A stretch of 64,000 bases of DNA from Desertivibrio insolitus. Its GTDB lineage: Bacteria; Actinomycetota; Actinomycetes; Actinomycetales; Microbacteriaceae. Shown here piece after piece: positions 37,908 to 46,147 of this stretch. The stretch's first letter is position 1; every line of letters begins with the position of its first letter. Position numbers and translations under genes: made by a program. Below the pieces are notes generated by a model. It saw only the letters and a list, made by a program, of their open reading frames with translations. It was not told where the DNA came from and did not search any database. The stretch covers positions 434,001 to 498,000 of the forward strand of contig NZ_JAFIQW010000004.1 in NCBI RefSeq assembly GCF_017355965.1, written 5' to 3'.

Positions 37908-38726
37908 ATGCAGACGTTCCTGCCGTACGCCGACTTCGTCGACAGCGCCGCCTCCCTCGATGCGCCGCGCCTCGGCAAGCAGCGCGTCGAGACCCTGCAG
38001 CTGCTGCGCGCCATCGTCATCCCCAGCTACGGCTGGCAGAACCACCCCGTCTCGCACATGTGGCGCGGGTACGTTCCGGCGCTCACGCGGTACGGGCTCG
38101 ACATGACGGATGCCTGGGTCGAGCTCGGCCACGGCGACACCGTGCGCCCGCAGATCCTCGAATTCGCGCCCTGGGTCGACGGCGTGCCCATGGACGACAT
38201 CCCGCTGCCGTCCTGGTTCGGCATGGAGGAGCTGCACGTCAGCCACCAGTCGAACCTCATCCGCAAGGACCCCGAGTACTACGGGCCGAAGTTCCCCGGC
38301 GTGCCCGACGACCTGCCCTACCTCTGGCCGGGCCCCGACCCGCACATCGTGCTGCCCGATCCGGAACAGGACCTCACCTGGGTCATCCGCACCCGCGACC
38401 AGGCCGAGTTCGACGAGTGGATGCGGGAGGGCATCGTGCGCCTGGGCGAGGTGTCGCCTCTCGGCCGCCGCTCGAAGCAGTGGGTCGAGCAGCTCACGCA
38501 GTTCGGCGAGTCGATCGACGTCGGCGACACCGTCGCGGTGCTGCACCCCGACGGCTCGCGCCTCTCGATCGCCTTCGTCGTCGGCTCCCCGGTGCCGCAC
38601 GAGAACGAGCGCGGCGAGCCGGGCCTCGCCCGCCGCATCACCCCCGACTCAGAGCTCGACCGAGGTCGCGCCCGGCGACCGGAGCTGCTGCAGAACCCTC
38701 GGAGCCTCTTCCTCGCGCCGCTGTGA
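37908..38726 (+). CDS. MSMEG_6728-family (pyrimidine dimer DNA glycosylase-like) protein
   Basis: A 272-aa protein starting MQTFLPYADFVDSAASLDAPRLGKQRVETLQLLRAI and continuing WQNHPVSHMWRGYVPAL. This matches the MSMEG_6728 family, related to the T4-type pyrimidine dimer glycosylase fold. Family members have an uncertain role, and DNA damage is suspected from the fold. No partner gene is attached. The ATG at 37908 follows GGATGGAGG. Confidence 0.8.
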   Translation: MQTFLPYADFVDSAASLDAPRLGKQRVETLQLLRAIVIPSYGWQNHPVSHMWRGYVPALTRYGLDMTDAWVELGHGDTVRPQILEFAPWVDGVPMDDIPLPSWFGMEELHVSHQSNLIRKDPEYYGPKFPGVPDDLPYLWPGPDPHIVLPDPEQDLTWVIRTRDQAEFDEWMREGIVRLGEVSPLGRRSKQWVEQLTQFGESIDVGDTVAVLHPDGSRLSIAFVVGSPVPHENERGEPGLARRITPDSELDRGRARRPELLQNPRSLFLAPL

Positions 38727-38843
38727 CGCCCGACGGGCGGCGGAGCCCAGCGACACCGGATGGAGATCGGGGCCGGCGTGCCCGCGAGCGCTGCGCGCAG
38801 TGCAGCAATAGGTCCGGCGCAGGCGCGGCTCTACGCTGGTGCC

Positions 38844-39674
38844 GTGACCGCAAGCGCCTCGACGACAGCGCAGACGGACGCGCCCCGCACCTGGTCGTGG
38901 AAGCTCGCGCCCGCGATCCTCGTGTCGCTGTCGGGGCTCGTCGGCTTCGCGTTCGAGCAGCGGCTCGTGGCCCTCGCGCTGCTGCTGGCCGGGCTCGCCG
39001 TGGCATCCGTCGTCGACCGCCGCCTGCTGCGCGACCTCTCGCTCATCGCGATCGGCCTCGTGCTGATGGGCCTCGTGCCGATCACGACGGACATCAGCTT
39101 CGAGCACATGGCCGTGATGGGCGCCGCGATGATCGGCGCGATCGCGATCCCGTACTCCCTGTCGCGCTGGGTCTACCGCGACCGCACGGTCAGCTTCCCG
39201 CTCGTGCGCGGGCACGCCTGGTCGCGCGCCGAGAAGTGGTGGCTCGTCGCCGTCGTCGTGCTCGGCTACCTGCTGCTGCCGGTGTACATGATCCCGACCG
39301 GGGTGTACGAGAACTGGCCGGCCGCGACCTCGCCCGACGAGATCTTCCGCCTGTTCCTCGGCACGAACGCCCTCGGCATCTGGGACGAGCTCTTCTTCAT
39401 CTGCACGAGCTTCGTCGTCTTCCGCACCCACCTGCCGTTCTGGCAGGCGAACGTGCTCCAGGCGGTGCTCTTCACGTCGTTCCTGTGGGAACTCGGCTTC
39501 CACGCCTGGGGCCCGCTGCTGATCTTCCCGTTCGCACTCGTGCAGGGCTGGATCTTCACCAAGACGAAGTCGCTCACCTACGTGATCGTCGTGCACCTCA
39601 CGTTCGACTTCGTGCTCTTCCTCGTGCTGCTGCACGCGCACACCCGCGACTGGTTCCCGATCTTCCTGTACTGA
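38844..39674 (+). CDS. CPBP-type intramembrane protease family protein
   Basis: A 276-aa protein with eight or more hydrophobic helices. The C-terminal part contains WDELFFICTSFVVFRTH, SFLWELGFHAWGP and VVHLTFDF, the usual three conserved zones of CPBP (Abi) proteases but with the first Glu-Glu pair reduced to Asp-Glu. Function is unclear (prenyl-protein-like cleavage or bacteriocin immunity in relatives). GTG at 38844 is six bases after TACGCT (38832-38837), indicating a leaderless start. The ATG at 38760 is less likely. Confidence 0.8.
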   Translation: MTASASTTAQTDAPRTWSWKLAPAILVSLSGLVGFAFEQRLVALALLLAGLAVASVVDRRLLRDLSLIAIGLVLMGLVPITTDISFEHMAVMGAAMIGAIAIPYSLSRWVYRDRTVSFPLVRGHAWSRAEKWWLVAVVVLGYLLLPVYMIPTGVYENWPAATSPDEIFRLFLGTNALGIWDELFFICTSFVVFRTHLPFWQANVLQAVLFTSFLWELGFHAWGPLLIFPFALVQGWIFTKTKSLTYVIVVHLTFDFVLFLVLLHAHTRDWFPIFLY

Positions 39675-39715
39675 CTCCTCCCGCAGGAGCGGGGCGACCG
39701 GCGGATGCCTCGGGC

Positions 39716-40351
39716 TCAGCCCTTCCCACCGCTGAGCGCGAGCACGACGCCGAGCAGGATCATCATGACCCCGCCGGCCACGGCGAGGTGGGCGAGCCGC
39801 CGCGGCGACCCCGAGAACCACTCTCGCGCCGTGCCCGCTGCCAGCGCCCACACGGTGTCGCAGGCGCACGCCAGCACGACGAACACGGCACCCAGCACGA
39901 GCATCTGCGCCGCCGGGGCCGCCGCGGCCGGATCGACGAACTGCGGCAGCACCGCGACGAAGAACGCGATCGTTTTCGGGTTGGTGACCCCCACGACGAA
40001 GCCCTCGGCGAGCAGCCGCGACGACGTCCGTGGGGGCGGTTCCACGTCACCGCGGACGGCGTCGTCGCGGTGCCGGATCGCCCGGATGCCGAGCCAGACC
40101 AGGTACGCGGCGCCGACGAGCCGGATGACGGTGAGCGCGACCTCCGACGACGCGACGAGCGCTCCGACACCCACGGCGACGAGCGCGGCGAGTGGCAGCA
40201 TCCCGGCCGCGTTGCCGAGCACGCTCAGCACCCCGCCCGTCCGCCCGAGCGAGATGCTCCGCCCGATCACGAACAGCACGCTCGGCCCCGGCACGACGAT
40301 GATCACGAGCGACGCGAGGGTGAACGCGAGCAACGAGTCGAGCGGCGGCAC
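39716..40351 (-). CDS. LysE/RhtB-family amino acid exporter
   Basis: A six-helix membrane protein of 211 aa. VPGPSVLFVIGRSISLGR (about 21-38) is the family signature, and GVTNPKTIAFFVAVLPQF the second. The substrate, likely an amino acid or homoserine lactone-type compound, is not known. Three GTG codons in a row lie at 40357, 40354 and 40351. A minus-strand -10, TAGCCT (40363-40358), makes 40351 the best leaderless start. It converges on the CPBP gene 41 bp away. Confidence 0.88.
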   Translation of the reverse strand: MPPLDSLLAFTLASLVIIVVPGPSVLFVIGRSISLGRTGGVLSVLGNAAGMLPLAALVAVGVGALVASSEVALTVIRLVGAAYLVWLGIRAIRHRDDAVRGDVEPPPRTSSRLLAEGFVVGVTNPKTIAFFVAVLPQFVDPAAAAPAAQMLVLGAVFVVLACACDTVWALAAGTAREWFSGSPRRLAHLAVAGGVMMILLGVVLALSGGKG

Positions 40352-40430
40352 CACCACAGGCTAGGACCAGGGGCATCCGCCTCCGACCCGGCCCGTTGCC
40401 CACGCCCGCGGACAGGCGGAGGATGCCGTC

Positions 40431-40790
40431 ATGGAGATCACCCGACAGACCGTCGTCTTCGACACCGCCGACCTCGCCGCCGAGAGCGGCTTCTGGTCGA
40501 AGCTGCTCGGCGGCACCGTCGACGCCGACGACGACTGGCACACCGTGCTCGTCGACGGCGAGCCGCGCGTCGCGTTCCAGCTCGCGCCGAACCACGTCAA
40601 GCCCGAGTGGCCCGACGGGCAGCCCCAGCAGGTGCACCTCGACCTCTACGTGACCGACATCCGCTCGGCCCACGAGGAGGCGGTCGCGGCGGGCGCGACT
40701 CTACTCAAACCCGCAGACGACCTCGACGCCGAGGAGGGCTTCCAGGTCTACGCGGACCCGTCGGGGCATCCGTTCTGCCTGTGCTGGTGA
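40431..40790 (+). CDS. VOC family (glyoxalase/bleomycin resistance fold) protein
   Basis: A 119-aa single-domain protein with paired beta-alpha-beta-beta-beta modules: VFDTADLAAESGFWSKLLGG and VHLDLYVTDIRSAHEEAVAAGATLLK, ending YADPSGHPFCLCW, which is typical of the VOC superfamily. Substrate unknown. The ATG at 40431 is preceded by GGAGGATG. Converges with dnaE2, 110 bp away, where nothing else is seen. Confidence 0.87.
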   Translation: MEITRQTVVFDTADLAAESGFWSKLLGGTVDADDDWHTVLVDGEPRVAFQLAPNHVKPEWPDGQPQQVHLDLYVTDIRSAHEEAVAAGATLLKPADDLDAEEGFQVYADPSGHPFCLCW

Positions 40791-40900
40791 CCGCACCGCG
40801 CCCGTGACCGCCGGGCCGGTGATGCGTCGCGGTGGCGAGCCCGCTTCGCCGCTGTCCTGGCGGCACGATGACGTCGGGCGTCGCCGCCGGGCGAGCGAGC

Positions 40901-43900
40901 TCAGCGGAAGTCGCGGCTGACCGTGTGCGGCACGAGCGGCAGCACCGCCAGGTGGTCGGCGACGACGTTCGTCACGCCCTCGTCACTCCGCTCGAGCGTG
41001 CCGCGCACGACCATCGCGGGCGCCTCGCGCGCCACCCGGCGGTAGCGGTCCCACACGCCGACGCTCACGATCACGTTGACGAGGCCGGTCTCGTCCTCGA
41101 GGTTCAGGAACGTGATGCCGCTCGCGGTGGCCGGCCGCTGCCGGTGCGTGACGACCCCCGCGACCTGGATGCGCCGCCCCGGCTCCGCCACCCGCAGCGC
41201 CGCGGCCGTCTGCACGCCCCGCCCGTCGAGCTCGGCACGCACGTGCCGCAGCGGATGGTCGTCGGTCGACACGCCGGTCGCCCAGATGTCCGAGACGAGG
41301 TTGTCGAGGTCCGTCGGCATCGCGAACAGGGGCATCGGCACCGATGCCACGGTGCCGGCGAGGAACTCCGCCCGGTCCTGCGCCGCGGTGCCCGCGTTCC
41401 ACAGCGCCTCGCGGCGCCCGAGCTCGAGCGACGAGAACGCGTCCGCGGCGGCGAGGGCCTCGAGCTGCACCGTGGTCAGGCCGCACCGCCGCACGAGGTC
41501 GCTCATGTCGCGGAAGTCGCCGTTCGCCTCGCGCTCGGCCACGATCGCCTCGGCCTGCTTCTTGGTGATGCCCTTCACCTCGCTGAGCCCGAGCCGCACC
41601 GCGACGTTCCCGTCGCGCCGGTGCAGGTCGTCCTCGACGGGGGCGTCGCGGTCGAAGGGTCCGATGGGCGGCTGGGTGAAGTCGAGGCACGAGGCGCGGC
41701 CGGTCGCCTCGACGGTCGCGCGGCCGGGGGCGAAGAACGGCCGCCCCGAGTCATCCGTCCGCACCCGGGTTGGGTCGTCGGGGTCGACGGCCTCGAGGCT
41801 CGCGTCGGCCATCGAGCGCAGGATGTCGGGACGCAGCACGGTCACGCCGTGCCGCCGGGCATCGGCGATGAGCGTGGCCGGGGAGTAGAAGCCCATCGGT
41901 TGCGCGCGCAGCAGCGCGGCGAGGAACGCCGCGGGGTAGTGCAGCCGGATCCACGAGCTGGCGTAGACGAGCAGCCCGAACGACAGCGAGTGGCTCTCGG
42001 CGAAGCCGAAGTTAGCGAACGCCTGGATCTTGCCGTAGATGTCGTCGGCGACGTCGCCCGTGATGCCGTTCGAGGCCATGCCCTCGTAGAGCTTCTGCTT
42101 GAGCGACTCGATGCGCTCGATGCCGCGCTTCGACCCCATGGCGCGGCGCAGCAGGTCGGCGTCCTCGCCGGTGCATCCGCCGACCGCCATCGCGACCTGC
42201 ATGAGCTGCTCCTGGAACACCGGCACCCCGAGCGTGCGCTCGAGCGGTTCCACGAGCTTCGGATGCAGGTAGGTGACGGGCTCGTCGCCGAGCTTGCGCC
42301 GCACGAACGGGTGCACCGCGCCGCCCTGGATGGGTCCGGGCCGCACGAGCGCGATCTCGACCACGAGGTCGTAGAACTTGCGGGGCTGCAGGCGCGGGAG
42401 CAGCCCCATCTGGGCTCGGCTCTCGACCTGGAACACGCCCACCGAGTCGGCGCGGCACAGCTGGTCGTAGACGCCCTGCTCCTCGCGCGGGATCGTCTCG
42501 AGCGCCCACTTCTCGCCGAGCGCCCCCTCGATGAGGTCGAACGCGTACTGGATCGCGGCGAGCATGCCGAGCCCGAGCAGGTCGAACTTGACGAGCCCCA
42601 TCCAGGCGCAGTCGTCCTTGTCCCACTGCACGACGGTGCGCTTCTCCATGCGGGCGTGCTCGATCGGCACGACCTCGCCGACGGGCCGGTCGGTGAGCAC
42701 CATGCCGCCGGAGTGGATGCCGAGGTGCCGCGGGAAGCGCAGCACCTGGTGAGCGAGGGAGACGACGAGCGGCGGGATGTCGTGGTCGGACGCGGTCGAG
42801 ACGTCGCTGCCCCAGCGCTCGACCTGCTTCGACCACGCGTCCTGCTGGCCCGTGCCGTAGCCGAGCGCCTTCGCCATGTCGCGCACCGCGAACTTCGGCC
42901 GGTACGTGATGACATTGGCGACCTGCGCGGCCCGGTCGCGCCCGTAGTGCTCGAAGACGTGCTGGATGACCTCCTCGCGCCGGTCGGAGTCGAAGTCGAC
43001 GTCGATGTCGGGCTCCTCGTCGCGCATGCTCGAGAGGAACCGCTCGAAGGGCAGGTTGTAGAAGATCGAGTCGACCGCCGTGATGCCGAGCAGGTAGCAG
43101 ACGGCGCTGTTGGCGGCCGAGCCGCGTCCCTGGCAGAGGATGCCGCGGCTCTTCGCGAACTGCACGATCTCGTGGACGATGAGGAAGTACCCGGGGAAGT
43201 CCTTCTCCTCGATGACGGCGAGCTCCCGCTCGATGCGGCGCCGGTTCTCCTCGCTGAGGCCGGGGTACTTCGTCGGCACGGCGTCCCAGACGAGCTTGCG
43301 CAGCCACGACATGGGCGTGTGCCCCTCCGGCACGGTCTGCTTGGGCAGACCCGGCTTCGCCCGCCGCAGCTGGAAGCCGAGGTCGGATGCCAGGGCGACG
43401 GTGTTCTCGATCGCGCCCGGGTACCGGGCGAAGCGCGCCGCCATCTCGGTGCCCGAGCGCAGGTGCGCGGCGCTCGAAGAGGGCAGCCAGCCGTCGAGCT
43501 CGTCGAGGCTGCGTCGCGCCCGCACGGCCGAGAGGGCGGAGGCCAGGGGGAACCGCGAGGGCTGGGCGTAGTGCACGTTGCCGGTCGCGACCATCGGCAG
43601 CCCGCGGCGCAGCGCGAGCCGGGCGAGGGCGTCGTTGACCGCGCCGTCGGTCGGGTTGCCGTGGTCGAACAGCTCGACGACGACGTTGCCCTCGCCGAAG
43701 AGGTCGACGAGGTGCTCGAGCTCCCGCTCCGCGGCATCCGGACCCCGCTCGGCGAGAGCCCGGCGCACGCGGCCCTTGCGGCAGCCGGTGAGCACGACCC
43801 AGTGCCCGTCGGCGGTGTCGGCGAGGGTCTGGAGGTCGTAGACCGGCCGGCCCTTCTCGTCGCCCCGCAGCTGACCGTGCGTGATCGCCGACGCGAGCCG

Positions 43901-44365
43901 GTGATAGCCCTCCTCGCGCCGGGCGAGGACGAGCAGGTGGTCGCCCTCCGGGTCGGCCGCGCCGTTCTGCGGTGCAGAGAGCCCGAGCGAGAGCTCGGCC
44001 CCGAACACTGTCGTGATCGGGTACTTCTCGGCCGCCTCCGCCATCCGGGCGATGCCGTAGAGGCCGTCGTGGTCGGTGATCGCGAGGCCCGTGAGACCGA
44101 GGGCGACGGCCTCCTCGAGCAGCTCCTCGGGGCGCGACGCGCCGTCGAGGAAGCTGAAGTTGGAGTGCGCGTGCAGCTCGGCGTACGGCACCGTCGCACG
44201 CGGCTCGGGCGGGGCGAGCTCGGCGGGCGGCTCGTACGCGTCGCGCTTCGGCGACCAGGCGGGGCTGTCGCCGCCGTCGCCCGGGGGCTTCGACCCGGGG
44301 CGGCGCACGTCGGAGAGGATGCGCTCGAGCTCCGACCACTTGATAGGCGGGTTGGTCCAGGCCAT
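40901..44365 (-). CDS. dnaE2: Error-prone DNA polymerase (DnaE2 / ImuC)
   Basis: An 1154-aa C-family polymerase for mutagenic lesion bypass. It has an N-terminal PHP domain (YAELHAHSNFSFLDGA, TDHDGLYG), the catalytic aspartates in DEEPDIDVDFDSDRREEVI, the palm/finger region with SLSFGLLVYASSW, a tandem HhH and an OB fold (IQVAGVVTHRQRPATASGITFLNLEDETG). It lacks the C-terminal tau/epsilon-binding parts of DnaE1, as expected for DnaE2. The ATG at 44365 is one base after the stop of a 26-codon ORF that follows imuB. It is the last gene of the LexA-controlled mutasome operon. Confidence 0.95.
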   Translation of the reverse strand: MAWTNPPIKWSELERILSDVRRPGSKPPGDGGDSPAWSPKRDAYEPPAELAPPEPRATVPYAELHAHSNFSFLDGASRPEELLEEAVALGLTGLAITDHDGLYGIARMAEAAEKYPITTVFGAELSLGLSAPQNGAADPEGDHLLVLARREEGYHRLASAITHGQLRGDEKGRPVYDLQTLADTADGHWVVLTGCRKGRVRRALAERGPDAAERELEHLVDLFGEGNVVVELFDHGNPTDGAVNDALARLALRRGLPMVATGNVHYAQPSRFPLASALSAVRARRSLDELDGWLPSSSAAHLRSGTEMAARFARYPGAIENTVALASDLGFQLRRAKPGLPKQTVPEGHTPMSWLRKLVWDAVPTKYPGLSEENRRRIERELAVIEEKDFPGYFLIVHEIVQFAKSRGILCQGRGSAANSAVCYLLGITAVDSIFYNLPFERFLSSMRDEEPDIDVDFDSDRREEVIQHVFEHYGRDRAAQVANVITYRPKFAVRDMAKALGYGTGQQDAWSKQVERWGSDVSTASDHDIPPLVVSLAHQVLRFPRHLGIHSGGMVLTDRPVGEVVPIEHARMEKRTVVQWDKDDCAWMGLVKFDLLGLGMLAAIQYAFDLIEGALGEKWALETIPREEQGVYDQLCRADSVGVFQVESRAQMGLLPRLQPRKFYDLVVEIALVRPGPIQGGAVHPFVRRKLGDEPVTYLHPKLVEPLERTLGVPVFQEQLMQVAMAVGGCTGEDADLLRRAMGSKRGIERIESLKQKLYEGMASNGITGDVADDIYGKIQAFANFGFAESHSLSFGLLVYASSWIRLHYPAAFLAALLRAQPMGFYSPATLIADARRHGVTVLRPDILRSMADASLEAVDPDDPTRVRTDDSGRPFFAPGRATVEATGRASCLDFTQPPIGPFDRDAPVEDDLHRRDGNVAVRLGLSEVKGITKKQAEAIVAEREANGDFRDMSDLVRRCGLTTVQLEALAAADAFSSLELGRREALWNAGTAAQDRAEFLAGTVASVPMPLFAMPTDLDNLVSDIWATGVSTDDHPLRHVRAELDGRGVQTAAALRVAEPGRRIQVAGVVTHRQRPATASGITFLNLEDETGLVNVIVSVGVWDRYRRVAREAPAMVVRGTLERSDEGVTNVVADHLAVLPLVPHTVSRDFR

Positions 44366-44366
44366 G

Positions 44367-44447
44367 TCAGCGGCACCCCGTCTCGCGAAGGACGGGCGAG
44401 ATGAGCCGTGTGGACGGCAGGAACCGGGTGGCGGGTGGTGCGGTCAT
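44367..44447 (-). CDS. 26-codon micro-ORF bridging imuB and dnaE2
   Basis: An ORF from ATG 44447 to TGA 44367, encoding MTAPPATRFLPSTRLISPVL followed by RETGCR. Its ATG overlaps the imuB stop (TGATG) and its stop lies one base before the dnaE2 ATG, so a ribosome finishing imuB could translate it and reach dnaE2. Whether the peptide has a function or only couples translation is unknown. No homologue is known to me. It is too short for coding statistics. Confidence 0.45.
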   Translation of the reverse strand: MTAPPATRFLPSTRLISPVLRETGCR

Positions 44448-46147
44448 CAGTCGTACCTCGCCTCGGCCACCCAGCGGCCGTCCTCGAGCACGAGCAGCCA
44501 GGCGGTGCCCTCGGAGTCGACGACCTGGAAGCGGTCGGCCGCGCGGGCGGCATCCGCGTCCCACCAGCGCTCCGTCACGCGCCACGGCCCCGCCCACGAG
44601 ACGACGTCGAGCACGTGCTCGGGGGCGGCCGCCGGGGCGAACCGCGTCGGCGGACCTGACACCTGCCCGCGCTCGTCGACGGTGACCTCGTCGCCGGTCG
44701 GGGCGTACACGTGCACCGGCCGGGGCACCTCGAACACTGTCGTCGGCGGGGGAGTAGGCAGCGAGCCCGGCCACGGCTGGGTCGCGTCGCGGGTAGGCAC
44801 CGGCCGGTCGCCCCAGGGCACGAGCCGCGAGCGGTCGGCGAGGGTGCGGCCGCCGGTCAGCTCGATCGTGACGACGCCGTCGTGGCCGAGCATGCTCTGC
44901 ACGCGCGATAGGCCGTGGTGGATGCGCTCGTCGGGGGCTGTACCCCACAGCCCCTGCTCGTGGTGGGCGATCTCGTCGACGGCGTCCGGCACGATGCGCA
45001 CCCGGATGACGGGGGAGCGCAGCCCCTCGCCCGAGCCCGACCCGCCCTGCAGCTGCCAGCGGATGCGGTCGACGACGTCGGCGGCGGTGAAGCTGCGCGG
45101 GTGCAGCCACACCCGGTCGGAGAACTCGCCGTTCTCGGTGTCGATCTCGAGCCGGATCGCGGTGGCGACGAGCCCCGCGGCGGTGAGCCCGTCGAGGAAG
45201 CGGTCGGCGGCGGTGCGCGAGCCGAACGCGATCTGGTCGATGCGGTCGAGCCCCTGGTCGAACTGGGCGACGCTGTCGAGCTCGCGGGGCGGCGTGCGCG
45301 AGAGCACGCGGCGGGAGTCGAGCCCACCCGCGAGGGCGTGCAGCAGGGCGCCGTGCTCGCCGAAACGGCCCTCGACGTCGCCGGGAGCGAGCGCGGCGAA
45401 CTCGCCGAGCGTGCGGATGCCGAGGCGCCGCAGCAGCACGACGAGGTGCGGGTCGTCGAGGATGCCGACGGGCAGCGGCGCGAGGAACTCGGCCGAGCCG
45501 CCGCCGGGCACGACGCGGACGAGGTCGTGCCCGGTCGAGCGCGCGGCCTGCTCGGCGGTGAACGGTCCGTCGGCGATGCCCATGCGGGCGAGCACGTCGA
45601 GGTCGGCGAGGGCGTCGAGCAGGGTCAGCGCGGCCGCCTTCTCGCCGCCGTAGAAGCGGGCGGGTCCGCGCGAGCGGATCGCCGCCATGCCGGGCCGGAG
45701 CACCTGGACGCCCGGGGTCAGACTCTCGAGCCGCTCGAGCACGGGCTCGAACGCGCGATTGTCGAGACCGGGGTCGTAGTCGGCGACGACGAGGCCGGGG
45801 CAGCGGGACTGCGCCTCGCGGATCTTCAGCCCCCGCGAGATCCCGTCCCGTCGAGCGGCGGGGGAGCAGGCGAACACCTCGCCCTTCGACACGAGGGCGA
45901 TGGGGTCGTCGTGCTCGTCGAGCCGGCGGCCGTGTTCGCGGGCGAACTCCTCGGAACGCGCGAGCGCGACCGTCGGCCAGTCGGGGCACCAGACGACGAT
46001 CGTGCGGGTCGGCGACTGCGGCTCGAGCCGCACGCCCGGCGACGTCGTGGTCTGCGAGGAGTGCGCCGTCGCGATGCGGGCGCGGGCGACCTTCGACTCC
46101 GAGCCCCTGCCCGCGAGCGGCGAGGCGACCTTCCGCGTGCGCGGCAT
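44447..46147 (-). CDS. imuB: ImuB, inactive Y-family polymerase adaptor
   Basis: A 566-aa Y-family-like protein. The active-site boxes of DinB are missing: VVWCPDWPTVALARSEE replaces the DMDAFF box, and PGMAAIRSRGPARFYGGE replaces the LDEAFLD box, so it should not polymerise. In mycobacteria ImuB links DnaE2 to the beta clamp. A clamp motif cannot be fixed by eye, though QFDQGLDRIDQIAFG lies after the thumb. The C-terminal domain has the GRWVAEARYD-type end of ImuB. The ATG overlaps the imuA' stop (TGATG). The first 47 residues are basic and poorly ordered. Confidence 0.92.
   Translation of the reverse strand: MPRTRKVASPLAGRGSESKVARARIATAHSSQTTTSPGVRLEPQSPTRTIVVWCPDWPTVALARSEEFAREHGRRLDEHDDPIALVSKGEVFACSPAARRDGISRGLKIREAQSRCPGLVVADYDPGLDNRAFEPVLERLESLTPGVQVLRPGMAAIRSRGPARFYGGEKAAALTLLDALADLDVLARMGIADGPFTAEQAARSTGHDLVRVVPGGGSAEFLAPLPVGILDDPHLVVLLRRLGIRTLGEFAALAPGDVEGRFGEHGALLHALAGGLDSRRVLSRTPPRELDSVAQFDQGLDRIDQIAFGSRTAADRFLDGLTAAGLVATAIRLEIDTENGEFSDRVWLHPRSFTAADVVDRIRWQLQGGSGSGEGLRSPVIRVRIVPDAVDEIAHHEQGLWGTAPDERIHHGLSRVQSMLGHDGVVTIELTGGRTLADRSRLVPWGDRPVPTRDATQPWPGSLPTPPPTTVFEVPRPVHVYAPTGDEVTVDERGQVSGPPTRFAPAAAPEHVLDVVSWAGPWRVTERWWDADAARAADRFQVVDSEGTAWLLVLEDGRWVAEARYD

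Noticed and set aside
40832-44404. 1190-codon plus-strand frame opposite dnaE2
   Set aside because: Shadow of the error-prone polymerase. The minus frame has all polymerase motifs.
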